A stretch of DNA of 64,000 nucleotides. It comes from Pseudomonas pisciculturae. GTDB lineage: Bacteria; Pseudomonadota; Gammaproteobacteria; Pseudomonadales; Pseudomonadaceae. The position numbers and the translations under genes are program-made. Below, in pieces: positions 29,923-39,556 of this stretch (position 1 is its first letter; the number at the start of each line of letters is the position of its first letter). Where the stretch lies: positions 310,001-374,000 of the forward strand of contig NZ_JACVZE010000003.1 of assembly GCF_015461805.1 (NCBI RefSeq), given 5' to 3'. The notes below the pieces were generated by a model. It ran no database searches and was not told the origin of the DNA. It saw only the letters and a program-made list of their open reading frames with translations.

Positions 29923-32142
29923 GTGCCCGACGCCATTTTGCGCCTCGCCCTGCCCTCGCCCCTGCGCCGCCTGTTCGACTACCGGGCCCCGGCCGGCGTG
30001 CTGCGGGCGCAGTTGCAGCCGGGCATGCGCGTGCGTGTACCGTTCGGGCGGCGCGAAATGATCGGCATCCTGGTGGAAGTCGCCGACCACAGCGAAGTGC
30101 CCGCCGAGAAGCTCAAGCCAGCCATCGCCCTCCTCGATGCCACGCCGCCGCTGCCGCCCGCGCTGTTCAAGCTGTGCTTGTGGACGGCCCAGTATTACCA
30201 ACACAGCCTGGGCGACACCTTGAGCTGGGCGCTGCCGGTGCTGCTGCGCCAGGGCGAATTGGCCGAAGCACGCCAGGAACGTTTCTGGTCGATGGCCCCC
30301 GATGCACGCCTGGACGACCCGCGCATCGCCCGCGCCCCACGCCAGCGTGAAGCCCTGGTCACCCTGGCCCAGCACCCCCATGGCGTGGCCCATCAGTTGC
30401 TCAGCAAGCTGATGCTGAGCAAAGACAGCCTCGACCTGCTGCTGGCCAAGGGCTTGGTGCAGGTCGAAATCCGCAAGCATGCCCCCGACCCGCGCCACGA
30501 ACACTGGCTGGCGCAGCCGGAACTGCCGCTCAACCCTGAACAACGCGCCGCCTACGAAGCCATTCGCGCAGGTTTCGACAGTTTTCATGCGTTCCTGCTG
30601 GCCGGCGTCACTGGCAGCGGCAAGACCGAAGTGTATTTACAGTTGATCCGCGAAACCTTGCAGGCCGGCAAACAGGCGCTGGTGCTGATCCCCGAGATCA
30701 ACTTGGGCCCGCAGACCCTGGCGCGTTTCGAGCAGCGCTTTAACGCACGCATCGCCTTGGTGCACTCGGCGGTCAACGACCGTGAACGCCTTGAGTCCTG
30801 GCTGGCGGCGCGGGACGGCGAGGCCGACATTATTATCGGCACCCGTTCGGCGCTGTTCACCCCGATGAAAAACCCCGGGCTGATCATCATCGACGAGGAG
30901 CACGACGGCTCCTATAAACAGCAGGAAGGCCTGCGCTACCACGCCCGCGACCTGGCGCTGGTGCGGGCGCGCCAGGAAGATATTCCGATCGTGCTGGGCT
31001 CGGCCACGCCGTCCCTTGAGAGTTTGCACAACGCCTACACCGGCCGTTATGGCCTGCTACGCCTGAACGAACGCGCAGGCGGGGCCAAGCAACCGCGCTT
31101 CCTGCGTCTGGATGTAAAAAGCCGCCCGCTGGACAGCGGCATTTCCGGGCCGATGCAACAGGCCATCGGCCAGACGCTTGCGGCCGGGCAGCAAGTGCTG
31201 GTGTTCCTCAACCGGCGCGGCTTTGCGCCGACGCTGCTGTGCCATGACTGTGGGTGGATGTCCGAATGCGAACGCTGCGATGCGCGCATGACCGTGCATC
31301 AACGCTACGGCGAACTGCGCTGCCATCACTGCGGCCATGTAGAACGTGTACCGCGCCACTGCCCGCAGTGCGGCAAGGTCGACCTGCGGCCCGTCGGCGC
31401 AGGCACCGAGCGCGCCGAGGAACGCCTCGGCATTCTGTTCCCGGACTTCCCGGTGCTACGGGTCGACCGCGACAGCACCTCGCGTAAAGACGCGATGAAC
31501 CAGTTGTTTGCCACGATCCAGAAAGGCAACCCGTGCATCCTGATCGGCACGCAGATGCTTGCCAAGGGGCACCACTTTCCACGGGTGACCCTCGTTTCCA
31601 TCCTGGATGCAGACGGGGGTTTGTTCTCTGGTGACTTCCGCGCCAGCGAGCGCATGGCGCAGTTGATCGTGCAAGTCGCTGGCCGTGCCGGGCGTGCCGA
31701 AGAGCCGGGCAAGGTGATTATCCAGACCCACCTGGCCGACCACCCACTGCTGATCCAGCTGACAGAACAAGGCTACTTTGCCTTCGCCGAACAAGCCTTG
31801 AGCGAACGCCGCGCCGCTGGCTTACCGCCCTTCTCTCATTTGGCCCTGCTACGAGCCGAAGCGCACAAACCGGGGCAAGCCGAAAGTTTTCTGGATGAAG
31901 CGTGCAGTGCTGCCGAAGGATTGCTCGGCGACTTGGGTCTGAGCGGCATCGAGCTGCTTGGCCCGGTACCCGCGCCCATGGAGCGCCGCGCCGGTCGCTA
32001 CCGCGCTCAGCTACTCTTGCAGGCGACGTCCCGCGCGCCGCTGCATCGGCTGTTAAGTAGCTGGTTGCTTGCCCTGGAGCAAATGCCCAGCGGCCGACAG
32101 GTGCGATGGTCGTTGGATGTAGACCCGGTAGATTTGTATTGA
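29923..32142 (+). CDS. priA: Primosomal replication-restart helicase PriA
   Basis: A 739-residue superfamily 2 DNA helicase that reloads the replisome at stalled forks. An N-terminal DNA-binding domain (1-200) precedes Walker A (GVTGSGKTE), the DEEH box (IIDEEHDGSYKQ), a cysteine-rich zinc region (CHDC, CERC, CHHC, CPQC around residues 440-485) inserted in the helicase, and the final helicase motifs with QMLAKGHHFP and QVAGRAGR. Start is GTG. Divergent from rpmE. Confidence 0.97.
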   Translation: MPDAILRLALPSPLRRLFDYRAPAGVLRAQLQPGMRVRVPFGRREMIGILVEVADHSEVPAEKLKPAIALLDATPPLPPALFKLCLWTAQYYQHSLGDTLSWALPVLLRQGELAEARQERFWSMAPDARLDDPRIARAPRQREALVTLAQHPHGVAHQLLSKLMLSKDSLDLLLAKGLVQVEIRKHAPDPRHEHWLAQPELPLNPEQRAAYEAIRAGFDSFHAFLLAGVTGSGKTEVYLQLIRETLQAGKQALVLIPEINLGPQTLARFEQRFNARIALVHSAVNDRERLESWLAARDGEADIIIGTRSALFTPMKNPGLIIIDEEHDGSYKQQEGLRYHARDLALVRARQEDIPIVLGSATPSLESLHNAYTGRYGLLRLNERAGGAKQPRFLRLDVKSRPLDSGISGPMQQAIGQTLAAGQQVLVFLNRRGFAPTLLCHDCGWMSECERCDARMTVHQRYGELRCHHCGHVERVPRHCPQCGKVDLRPVGAGTERAEERLGILFPDFPVLRVDRDSTSRKDAMNQLFATIQKGNPCILIGTQMLAKGHHFPRVTLVSILDADGGLFSGDFRASERMAQLIVQVAGRAGRAEEPGKVIIQTHLADHPLLIQLTEQGYFAFAEQALSERRAAGLPPFSHLALLRAEAHKPGQAESFLDEACSAAEGLLGDLGLSGIELLGPVPAPMERRAGRYRAQLLLQATSRAPLHRLLSSWLLALEQMPSGRQVRWSLDVDPVDLY

Positions 32143-32155
32143 TAAATAGATCGCC

Positions 32156-32227
32156 ATCGCGGGCAAGCCCGCTCCCACAGTTTGAATTGTGAATACCTTT
32201 AAATGTGGGAGCGGGCTTGCCCGCGAT
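32156..32227. repeat. Outward-facing REP pair
   Basis: Two REP sequences in the opposite arrangement from the usual REPIN: ATCGCGGGCAAGCCCGCTCC first, then TGTGGGAGCGGGCTTGCCCG, with about 24 bases between. Lies between priA and argS, 13 bases past the priA stop. Confidence 0.9.
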
Positions 32228-32346
32228 GAGGCCCGCAGGTCCGCCAACCCGTCTGAACGGTTGGCAAGCCCGCCCTCGCCACGGATAATGCCCAGTTTTT
32301 CCACCTGCGCATCGCGCGCAGCCGCTTGCGGCACAAAGAGAACACC

Positions 32347-34083
32347 ATGAAAGACACCATTCGCCAGCTGATCCAACAAGCCCTCACCCAACTCGTCAAC
32401 GAAGGTGTGTTGCCTGAAGGCCTGACGCCGGCGATCCAGGTGGAGAACACCCGCGACAAGACCCACGGCGACTTCGCCAGCAACATCGCGATGATGCTGT
32501 CCAAGCCTGCGGGCATGAAGCCGCGTGACCTGGCAGAAAAAATCATTGCCGCCCTGCCTGCCGACGAAAGCGTCACCAAGGCCGAGATCGCCGGCCCAGG
32601 CTTTATCAACTTCTTCCAAAACACCCAGGCCCTGGCTTCGCGCCTGGACGCGGCCCTGGCCGACGCCACCATCGGCGTGCGTAAAGCAGGCCCGCTGCAG
32701 CGTGTGGCCATCGACCTGTCGGCACCCAACCTGGCCAAAGAGATGCACGTAGGCCACCTGCGCTCGACCATCATTGGCGACGGCGTGGCACGCGTGTTGG
32801 AGTTCCTCGGCGACACCGTGATCCGTCAGAACCACGTGGGCGACTGGGGCACCCAGTTCGGCATGCTGATGGCGTACCTGCAAGAAAACCCGATCACCAG
32901 CAATGAGCTGTCGGACCTGGAAAACTTCTATCGCGCTGCCAAGAAGCGTTTCGACGAGTCCGAAGAGTTCGCCGACCGCGCCCGTGGCCTGGTGGTCAAG
33001 CTGCAAGCCGGTGACAAGGAATGCCTGGCGCTGTGGAGCCGCTTCCGTGATATCTCCCTGTCCCACTGCCAGGAAATCTACGAACTGCTCAACGTCAAAC
33101 TGACCATGGCCGACGTGATGGGCGAAAGCGCCTACAACGACGACCTGATCAACGTGGTCAACGACCTCAAGGCCAAGGGCTTGCTGGTTGAGAGCAACGG
33201 CGCGCAGTGCGTGTTCCTCGAAGAATTCAAGACGGCCGATGGCGAGCCGCTGCCGGTGATCATCGTCAAGGCCGATGGCGGCTACCTGTACGCCACCACT
33301 GACCTGGCTGCCGTGCGCTACCGCAGCGGCGTGCTCAAGGCTGACCGTGCGCTGTACTTCGTCGACCAGCGCCAGGCCCTGCACTTCCAGCAAGTATTTG
33401 AAGTGGCCCGTCGTGCGGGTTTCATCACCCACCCGATGCACATGGAGCACATGGGCTTTGGCACCATGAACGGCGCCGATGGCCGCCCGTTCAAGACCCG
33501 CGACGGCGGCACCGTGAAGCTGATCGACCTGCTGAACGAAGCCCAGGAACGTGCCTACACCCTGGTGAAGGAAAAGAACCCTGAACTGGCCGAGGCCGAC
33601 CTGCGCAACATCGCCCGCGTGGTAGGCATTGGCGCAGTTAAATATGCCGACCTGTCCAAACACCGCACCAGCGACTACAGCTTCAACTTTGAGTTGATGC
33701 TCAACTTTGAAGGCAACACTGCGCCGTACCTGCTGTACGCCTACACCCGTGTAGCCGGTGTGTTCCGCAAGCTGGGTAAAGACTTCAGCGAAGTCGAAGG
33801 CCAGATCGTGCTCGACGCTCCCCACGAACAGGAACTGGCCGCCAAACTGGCGCAGTTCGGCGAAGTGCTCAACAGCGTTGGCGAGAAAGGCACACCGCAC
33901 ATTCTCTGCACCTACCTGTATGAAGTTGCCGGCCTGTTCTCCAGCTTCTACGAGAACTGCCCTATCCTCAGCGCCGACGACGAAGCCCAGAAGCAAAGCC
34001 GCCTGCGCCTCGCCGCACTGGCTGGACGGACCCTCAAGCAAGGCCTGGAGCTGTTAGGCCTGGAAACCCTGGAGCGTATGTAA
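32347..34083 (+). CDS. argS: Arginyl-tRNA synthetase
   Basis: A 578-residue class I synthetase. The ArgRS N-terminal domain (1-110) contains [10 protein letters not shown]; the HIGH-type signature HVGH is at 134-137 ([14 protein letters not shown]). As in most ArgRS, a canonical KMSKS is absent and the equivalent loop is [10 protein letters not shown]. The C-terminal DALR anticodon-binding domain ends LGLETLERM. The ATG at 32347 fits the usual N-terminus (MKDTIRQLI); a longer in-frame start seven codons upstream lacks support. Confidence 0.97.
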   Translation: MKDTIRQLIQQALTQLVNEGVLPEGLTPAIQVENTRDKTHGDFASNIAMMLSKPAGMKPRDLAEKIIAALPADESVTKAEIAGPGFINFFQNTQALASRLDAALADATIGVRKAGPLQRVAIDLSAPNLAKEMHVGHLRSTIIGDGVARVLEFLGDTVIRQNHVGDWGTQFGMLMAYLQENPITSNELSDLENFYRAAKKRFDESEEFADRARGLVVKLQAGDKECLALWSRFRDISLSHCQEIYELLNVKLTMADVMGESAYNDDLINVVNDLKAKGLLVESNGAQCVFLEEFKTADGEPLPVIIVKADGGYLYATTDLAAVRYRSGVLKADRALYFVDQRQALHFQQVFEVARRAGFITHPMHMEHMGFGTMNGADGRPFKTRDGGTVKLIDLLNEAQERAYTLVKEKNPELAEADLRNIARVVGIGAVKYADLSKHRTSDYSFNFELMLNFEGNTAPYLLYAYTRVAGVFRKLGKDFSEVEGQIVLDAPHEQELAAKLAQFGEVLNSVGEKGTPHILCTYLYEVAGLFSSFYENCPILSADDEAQKQSRLRLAALAGRTLKQGLELLGLETLERM

Positions 34084-34084
34084 G

Positions 34085-34786
34085 TTGGCTGCCAAGAAAA
34101 AACCTGCACCCAAGCGCGGCGCCAGCCGCTACCAGGCCCCGGCGAAGAAACCGATCCCGGGCTGGTTGTGGATGGCCATCGGCCTCACGGTCGGCGCGTT
34201 TATCGTGTTCCTGATGAAGCTGGACCCCGGCAAGGGCGATGACGTCAAACGGGTCAAGCAGGAGCAGCAGAAGGCCACGAAAATGGCCGAAGCCAACAAA
34301 ACCGCGCCGAGCCCTACAGCACCCGTGAAGCCGAAATACGACTTCTACACGCTGCTGCCGGAATCGGAAGTGATCGTGCCGCCTGACGCCGTGCCGGAAA
34401 AAACCCTGCCGACGCCGCAAGTGCCGACCACACCGGTTACACCAGCGGAAGCGGCGAAGATCGACACCGCTCGCGCCCAGGCCGCATTGGCCGGGATCAC
34501 CCCGCCGCCCGCGCCGCCAGTGGCTGAGACCAAGGCGGCACCGGTGACCAAGTTCTTCCTGCAAGCGGGCTCGTTCCCGAAACAGGCGGATGCGGACCGT
34601 GTGCGGGCGCAGATCATCTTGCTGGGCCAGGCCGTGACGGTAGAGTCTGGCACGGTGAAGGATGCGACCTGGTATCGCGTGCTGGTGGGGCCGTTCAGCA
34701 ACCGGGAGCAGCTGACCGTGGCGCAGAAACAATTGGCGGGCGCGGGCTTTAGCAACCTGTTGTTACAACAACGCCAGAGCCGCTGA
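34085..34786 (+). CDS. FtsN-like SPOR domain membrane protein
   Basis: A 233-residue bitopic protein: basic cytoplasmic N-terminus (AAKKKPAPKRG), one membrane helix (about 28-47, WLWMAIGLTVGAFIVFLMKL), a Lys/Gln then Pro/Ala-rich periplasmic linker, and a C-terminal SPOR domain (about 155-230, KFFLQAGSFPKQADADRVRA). This layout is that of FtsN, the septal peptidoglycan-binding division activator, which also follows argS or priA in many gammaproteobacteria; sequence identity to E. coli FtsN is not obvious by eye, so no symbol is given. Start is TTG, one base after the argS TAA, implying coupled translation. Confidence 0.9.
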   Translation: MAAKKKPAPKRGASRYQAPAKKPIPGWLWMAIGLTVGAFIVFLMKLDPGKGDDVKRVKQEQQKATKMAEANKTAPSPTAPVKPKYDFYTLLPESEVIVPPDAVPEKTLPTPQVPTTPVTPAEAAKIDTARAQAALAGITPPPAPPVAETKAAPVTKFFLQAGSFPKQADADRVRAQIILLGQAVTVESGTVKDATWYRVLVGPFSNREQLTVAQKQLAGAGFSNLLLQQRQSR

Positions 34787-34809
34787 TTCGGGCTGTACTT
34801 TGATCAAAA

Positions 34810-34899
34810 TGTGGGAGGGGGCTTGCTCCCGATTGCGGTGTATCAGTCACCAGATTCATTGACTAATACACCGCCATCGGGAGCAAGCCCCCTCCCACA
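34810..34899. repeat. REPIN: inverted pair of REP sequences
   Basis: TGTGGGAGGGGGCTTGCTCC with its reverse complement around a spacer containing GCGGTGTATCAG and ACACCGC. Located between the FtsN-like gene and hslV, upstream of the heat-shock promoter. Confidence 0.92.
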
Positions 34900-34969
34900 T
34901 TTGGTTTTGCAGCGCTCTGGAATGTGTGTCAGACCATTGAGCACCACTCGTCCGCCATAAACCCCTACG

Positions 34970-34997
34970 GTTGAAATCATCTCCACCACCCCCATAT
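34970..34997 (+). promoter_or_regulatory. Heat-shock (RpoH, sigma-32) promoter of hslVU
   Basis: TTGAAA at 34971-34976 and CCCCATAT at 34990-34997, separated by 13 bases, match the RpoH consensus (CTTGAAA, CCCCATNT). It lies about 48 bases before the hslV start and downstream of a REPIN. hslVU is a classic RpoH regulon member in E. coli. Confidence 0.8.
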
Positions 34998-35044
34998 CTA
35001 TTTCCACCAGGGCATTTTCGCCCCGCTGCGTGGAGACTCTCCCC

Positions 35045-35575
35045 TTGACCACCATCGTTTCAGTACGTCGCCACGGCACAGTCGTCATGGGCGGCGACGG
35101 CCAGGTTTCCCTTGGCAATACCGTGATGAAAGGCAACGCCAAGAAAGTGCGTCGCCTGTACCACGGCCAGGTTCTTGCGGGCTTTGCCGGCGCTACCGCC
35201 GACGCCTTCACCCTTTTCGAACGTTTCGAAGGCCAGCTTGAGAAACATCAGGGCCACCTCGTGCGCGCCGCCGTCGAGCTCGCCAAAGAATGGCGTACCG
35301 ACCGTTCCCTCAGCCGCCTGGAAGCCATGTTGGCCGTGGCCAACAAAGATGCGTCCCTGATCATTACCGGTAACGGCGATGTCGTTGAGCCTGAACATGG
35401 CCTGATCGCCATGGGCTCCGGCGGTGGCTACGCCCAGGCTGCGGCCAGCGCACTGTTGAAGAAAACCGACCTGTCGGCCCGTGAAATCGTCGAGACGGCC
35501 CTGGGTATTGCCGGCGATATCTGCGTGTTCACCAACCACAACTTCACCATTGAGGAGCAGGACCTCGCCGAGTAA
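35045..35575 (+). CDS. hslV: ATP-dependent protease HslV (ClpQ) peptidase subunit
   Basis: A 176-residue proteasome-like threonine peptidase. After removal of the initiator, Thr becomes the catalytic N-terminus ([20 protein letters not shown]), so translation must begin at the codon just before it: a TTG at 35045, with GGAG nine bases upstream. The in-frame GTG five codons earlier would block the active site. Works with HslU as a double-ring heat-shock protease in the cytoplasm; the two genes form one operon behind the RpoH promoter. Confidence 0.96.
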   Translation: MTTIVSVRRHGTVVMGGDGQVSLGNTVMKGNAKKVRRLYHGQVLAGFAGATADAFTLFERFEGQLEKHQGHLVRAAVELAKEWRTDRSLSRLEAMLAVANKDASLIITGNGDVVEPEHGLIAMGSGGGYAQAAASALLKKTDLSAREIVETALGIAGDICVFTNHNFTIEEQDLAE

Positions 35576-35612
35576 GCCGTAGGCTTATTCCCGCTTGAGG
35601 CCGCCAAACACT

Positions 35613-36950
35613 ATGTCCATGACTCCCCGCGAAATCGTCCATGAACTCAACCGCCATATCATCGGCCAGGACGATGCCAAGCGCGCCGTCGCCATCGCGC
35701 TGCGTAACCGCTGGCGCCGGATGCAACTGCCCGAAGAGTTGCGTGTTGAAGTAACGCCCAAAAACATCCTCATGATCGGCCCGACCGGCGTTGGTAAAAC
35801 CGAAATCGCCCGTCGCCTGGCCAAGCTGGCCAACGCACCGTTCATCAAGGTCGAAGCCACCAAGTTCACCGAAGTGGGCTACGTGGGCCGCGATGTCGAG
35901 TCGATCATCCGCGACCTGGCTGACGCCGCCCTTAAAATGCTGCGCGAACAGGAAGTGACCAAGGTCAGCCATCGCGCCGAAGACGCTGCCGAAGATCGTA
36001 TCCTCGATGCCCTGCTGCCACCGGCACGCATGGGTTTCAACGAAGACGCTGCACCGGCCACAGATTCCAACACCCGCCAGCTGTTCCGCAAGCGCCTGCG
36101 TGAAGGCCAGTTGGACGACAAGGAAATCGAGATCGAAGTTGCCGAAGTGGCTGGCGTTGATATCTCTGCGCCACCTGGCATGGAAGAAATGACCAGCCAG
36201 TTGCAGAACCTGTTCGCCAACATGGGCAAGGGCAAGAAGAAAAGCCGCAAGCTCAAGGTGAAGGAAGCGTTGAAACTGGTGCGCGACGAAGAAGCCGGGC
36301 GCCTGGTCAATGAGGAAGAACTCAAGGCCAAGGCCCTGGAAGCAGTCGAGCAGCATGGCATCGTGTTTATCGACGAGATCGACAAGGTGGCCAAGCGCGG
36401 CAACTCCGGCGGCGTCGATGTGTCCCGCGAAGGCGTACAGCGCGACCTGCTGCCACTGATCGAAGGCTGCACCGTCAACACCAAACTGGGCATGGTCAAG
36501 ACCGACCACATCCTGTTCATTGCCTCGGGTGCGTTTCACCTGAGCAAGCCAAGCGACCTGGTGCCTGAGCTGCAAGGCCGCCTGCCAATTCGCGTGGAGC
36601 TCAAGGCGCTGACCCCGGGCGACTTCGAGCGCATCCTCAGCGAGCCACATGCATCGCTGACCGAGCAGTACCGTGAGCTGTTGAAAACCGAAGGCCTGGG
36701 CATCGAGTTTCAACCGGACGGTATCAAGCGTTTGGCGGAGATCGCCTGGCAGGTTAACGAGAAGACCGAGAACATCGGTGCACGTCGTTTACACACCTTG
36801 CTGGAGCGTTTGCTGGAGGAAGTGTCCTTCAGTGCTGGCGATTTGGCCGGGGCGCAGAATGGCGAAGTGATCAAGATCGACGCTGAATACGTCAACAGCC
36901 ACTTGGGCGAATTGGCGCAGAACGAAGATCTGTCGCGGTACATTCTGTAA
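35613..36950 (+). CDS. hslU: HslU (ClpY) ATPase subunit of the HslVU protease
   Basis: A 445-residue AAA+ unfoldase beginning [20 protein letters not shown]. Walker A GPTGVGKT at 56-63, pore-loop region ([15 protein letters not shown]), I domain (about 110-245), Walker [12 protein letters not shown] and sensor motifs; C-terminus ends SRYIL, which inserts into HslV. The ATG at 35613 follows hslV by 37 bases with GAGG upstream; an in-frame upstream start gives six extra unconserved residues. Confidence 0.97.
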   Translation: MSMTPREIVHELNRHIIGQDDAKRAVAIALRNRWRRMQLPEELRVEVTPKNILMIGPTGVGKTEIARRLAKLANAPFIKVEATKFTEVGYVGRDVESIIRDLADAALKMLREQEVTKVSHRAEDAAEDRILDALLPPARMGFNEDAAPATDSNTRQLFRKRLREGQLDDKEIEIEVAEVAGVDISAPPGMEEMTSQLQNLFANMGKGKKKSRKLKVKEALKLVRDEEAGRLVNEEELKAKALEAVEQHGIVFIDEIDKVAKRGNSGGVDVSREGVQRDLLPLIEGCTVNTKLGMVKTDHILFIASGAFHLSKPSDLVPELQGRLPIRVELKALTPGDFERILSEPHASLTEQYRELLKTEGLGIEFQPDGIKRLAEIAWQVNEKTENIGARRLHTLLERLLEEVSFSAGDLAGAQNGEVIKIDAEYVNSHLGELAQNEDLSRYIL

Positions 36951-36977
36951 GCCACACGCAGAACTGCTTTGCTCTAA

Positions 36978-37066
36978 TGTGGGAGGGGGCTTGCTCCCGA
37001 TGGCGGTCTGTCAGATAGAGATATGCTGACTGACACACCGCTATCGGGGGCAAGCCCCCTCCCACA
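36978..37066. repeat. REPIN: inverted pair of REP sequences
   Basis: TGTGGGAGGGGGCTTGCTCC at the left end and the matching inverse at the right, with a GCGGTCTGTCAG...CTGACTGACACACCGC core. Between hslU and the DUF971 gene. Confidence 0.92.
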
Positions 37067-37098
37067 TTTTTAAGCCGGTTTCTTCAGGGTTATCTCCA

Positions 37099-37476
37099 AT
37101 GTCCAAATTTCCTACTGCCGTAAACCTGCACAAAACCTCCAACACCCTCGGCCTCACCTACGGGCCCAACGAGGTGTACCAACTCCCCGCCGAGCTGCTG
37201 CGCACCCACTCGCCTTCCGCTGAGGTGCAAGGCCACGGCAAACCCATCCTGCAATTCGGCAAGCTCAACGTTAAGTTGACCAAGGTAGAACCCGCCGGTC
37301 AGTACGCACTGAAATTGACCTTCGACGACGGTCACGACAGCGGGCTGTTCACCTGGGACTACCTCTACCAACTGGCCGTGCGCCAGGATGCACTGTGGGC
37401 CGATTATCTGGCCGAACTTAAAGCCGCTGGCAAAACCCGCGATCCGAGTGAGTCGGTCGTGCGGCTAATGCTCTAG
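37099..37476 (+). CDS. DUF971 (gamma-butyrobetaine hydroxylase-like N-terminal domain) protein
   Basis: A 125-residue small soluble protein. Residues about 5-100 form the DUF971 domain (NTLGLTYGPNEVYQLPAELLR, FDDGHDSGLFTWDYLYQL), which in eukaryotic butyrobetaine hydroxylases is the N-terminal zinc domain; as a stand-alone bacterial protein its function is unsettled, with proposed links to iron-sulfur proteins. It is conserved beside hslVU and phaC1 in pseudomonads. No membrane segment or signal peptide. Confidence 0.85.
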   Translation: MSKFPTAVNLHKTSNTLGLTYGPNEVYQLPAELLRTHSPSAEVQGHGKPILQFGKLNVKLTKVEPAGQYALKLTFDDGHDSGLFTWDYLYQLAVRQDALWADYLAELKAAGKTRDPSESVVRLML

Positions 37477-37592
37477 CCCAAGCGTCTTGCTCTTTAGAGG
37501 GCATTTTCTAATTTCATCTGTTTGAATGCCCTGTCGCGAGGCCAATGATCGGCCCGCTTGCGAAAAAAATTAAACTCGGGTAACCAATGGAA

Positions 37593-37610
37593 CTGGCAAG
37601 TTCCCTGCAT
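37593..37610 (+). promoter_or_regulatory. Sigma-54-type promoter upstream of phaC1
   Basis: CTGGCAAG-N4-CTGCAT: the invariant GG (37595-37596) and GC (37607-37608) have the exact -24/-12 spacing. It lies about 120 bases before the phaC1 ATG. A sigma-54-like promoter upstream of phaC1 has been proposed in P. aeruginosa. No clear enhancer-binding site was identified upstream. Confidence 0.6.
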
Positions 37611-37727
37611 TTGACGATGCGGTATTAACGGTCACCCGAGTCGCAGTACCTGGCTTGTGTCGTGTATCGAAACCTGGTGCACAGAGCGGTAGCCGGTACT
37701 CGTCTTTCGGACAATGGAGCGTCGTAG

Positions 37728-39407
37728 ATGAGTAACAAGAACAACGATGACTTGAAACGCCAGGCCTCGGAAAACACCCTGGGGCTCAACCCGATCATCG
37801 CGTTACGTAAAAAGGATTTACTCGCCTCGGCGAAGATGGTGCTGACCCAAGCCATCAAGCAACCGTTGCACAGCGTCAAGCACGTCGCCCACTTTGGCGT
37901 CGAATTGAAGAATGTAATGTTCGGCAAATCCCAGCTGGTGCCGGAAAACGACGACCGTCGCTTCCACGACCCGGCCTGGAGCCAGAACCCGCTCTACAAG
38001 CGCTACCTGCAAACCTACCTGGCGTGGCGCAAGGAACTGCACGACTGGATCGGCGACAGCAACCTGTCACCCCAAGACATCAGCCGCGGCCACTTCGTGA
38101 TCAACCTGATGACCGAAGCCATGGCCCCCACCAACAGCGCGGCCAACCCGGCGGCGGTCAAACGCTTCTTTGAAACCGGCGGTAAAAGCCTGCTCGACGG
38201 TTTGTCCCACCTGGCCAAAGACATGGTGCACAACGGCGGCATGCCGAGCCAGGTCAATATGGGCGCCTTTGAAGTGGGCAAGAGCCTGGGCACCAGCGAA
38301 GGTGCGGTGGTGTTTCGCAACGACGTGCTGGAGCTGATCCAGTACAAGCCAATCACCGAACAGGTGCACGAGCGCCCGCTGTTGGTGGTGCCGCCGCAGA
38401 TCAACAAATTCTATGTCTTCGACCTGAGCCCGGATAAGAGCCTGGCGCGCTTCTGCCTGCGCAATGGTCAGCAGACGTTTATCGTGAGCTGGCGCAACCC
38501 GACCAAAGCCCAGCGCGAGTGGGGCTTGTCGACCTACATCGAGGCGCTCAAGGAAGCGGTGGATGTAGTGACCGCGATCACCGGCAGCAAAGACATCAAC
38601 ATGCTCGGCGCCTGCTCCGGTGGCATCACCTGCACTGCACTGCTGGGCCACTACGCCGCGCTCGGGGAAAAGAAGGTCAACGCCCTGACCCTGCTGGTGA
38701 GCGTGCTGGACACCACCCTGGACACCCAGGTCGCGCTGTTCGTCGACGAGCAAACCCTGGAGGCGGCCAAGCGCCATTCCTACCAGGCTGGCGTGCTGGA
38801 GGGCCGTGACATGGCCAAAGTGTTCGCCTGGATGCGCCCCAACGACCTGATCTGGAACTACTGGGTCAACAACTACCTGCTGGGCAACGAGCCGCCGGTG
38901 TTCGACATCCTGTTCTGGAACAACGACACCACACGCTTGCCGGCCGCCTTCCATGGCGACCTGATCGAACTGTTCAAAAACAACCCACTGGTACGTGCCA
39001 ACGCACTGGAAGTGTGCGGCACGCCCATCGACCTCAAACAGGTCACGGCGGATATTTATTCACTGGCCGGCACCAACGATCACATCACACCCTGGCAGTC
39101 TTGCTACAAGTCGGCGCAGTTGTTTGGCGGCAAGGTGGAGTTTGTGTTGTCCAGCAGCGGGCATATCCAGAGCATCCTCAACCCGCCGGGCAACCCCAAG
39201 GCACGTTACCAGACCAGCGACAGCCTGACGGCGAAACCACTGGAATGGCAGGAGAATGCGACCAAGCACACCGACTCCTGGTGGCTGCACTGGCAGGTGT
39301 GGCAGGCGGAACGGGCGGGTAAGTTGAAGAAGGCGCCGACGACATTAGGTAATAAAACGTACGTCGCAGCCGAAGCGGCGCCGGGTACCTATGTACACGA
39401 ACGCTAA
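37728..39407 (+). CDS. phaC1: Class II poly(3-hydroxyalkanoate) synthase PhaC1
   Basis: A 559-residue enzyme polymerising medium-chain (R)-3-hydroxyacyl-CoA into PHA. The lipase-like box GACSGG places the nucleophile at Cys296. Other family segments are IVSWRNPTKAQREWGLSTY and the late SSSGHIQSILNPPGNP containing the catalytic His. GGAG lies upstream of the ATG. It begins the pha operon, followed by phaZ and a paralogous synthase, and works at the granule surface. Confidence 0.98.
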   Translation: MSNKNNDDLKRQASENTLGLNPIIALRKKDLLASAKMVLTQAIKQPLHSVKHVAHFGVELKNVMFGKSQLVPENDDRRFHDPAWSQNPLYKRYLQTYLAWRKELHDWIGDSNLSPQDISRGHFVINLMTEAMAPTNSAANPAAVKRFFETGGKSLLDGLSHLAKDMVHNGGMPSQVNMGAFEVGKSLGTSEGAVVFRNDVLELIQYKPITEQVHERPLLVVPPQINKFYVFDLSPDKSLARFCLRNGQQTFIVSWRNPTKAQREWGLSTYIEALKEAVDVVTAITGSKDINMLGACSGGITCTALLGHYAALGEKKVNALTLLVSVLDTTLDTQVALFVDEQTLEAAKRHSYQAGVLEGRDMAKVFAWMRPNDLIWNYWVNNYLLGNEPPVFDILFWNNDTTRLPAAFHGDLIELFKNNPLVRANALEVCGTPIDLKQVTADIYSLAGTNDHITPWQSCYKSAQLFGGKVEFVLSSSGHIQSILNPPGNPKARYQTSDSLTAKPLEWQENATKHTDSWWLHWQVWQAERAGKLKKAPTTLGNKTYVAAEAAPGTYVHER

Positions 39408-39425
39408 ATTGAAATGAGATCAAAA

Positions 39426-39514
39426 TGTGGGAGCGGGCTTGCTCGCGAATGCGGTGTGTCAGTCAACACATCTGATACTGATACACCGCTTTCGCGAGCA
39501 AGCCCGCTCCCACA
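39426..39514. repeat. REPIN: inverted pair of REP sequences
   Basis: TGTGGGAGCGGGCTTGCTCG and its reverse complement around a GCGGTGTGTCAG...CTGATACACCGC core. Sits between phaC1 and phaZ, so it is inside the operon and may reduce or stabilise distal message. Confidence 0.92.
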
Positions 39515-39556
39515 TTTAGACCGCATTCCGGCTGTCACACTTCACAGGGCTTGAGC

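Noticed and set aside
32053..34041. Minus-strand 662-codon frame opposite argS
   Set aside because: Shadow of argS by codon bias.
37499..37531. GGGCATT...AATGCCC hairpin after the DUF971 gene as a terminator
   Set aside because: Seven-base stem with a long loop and no T tract.
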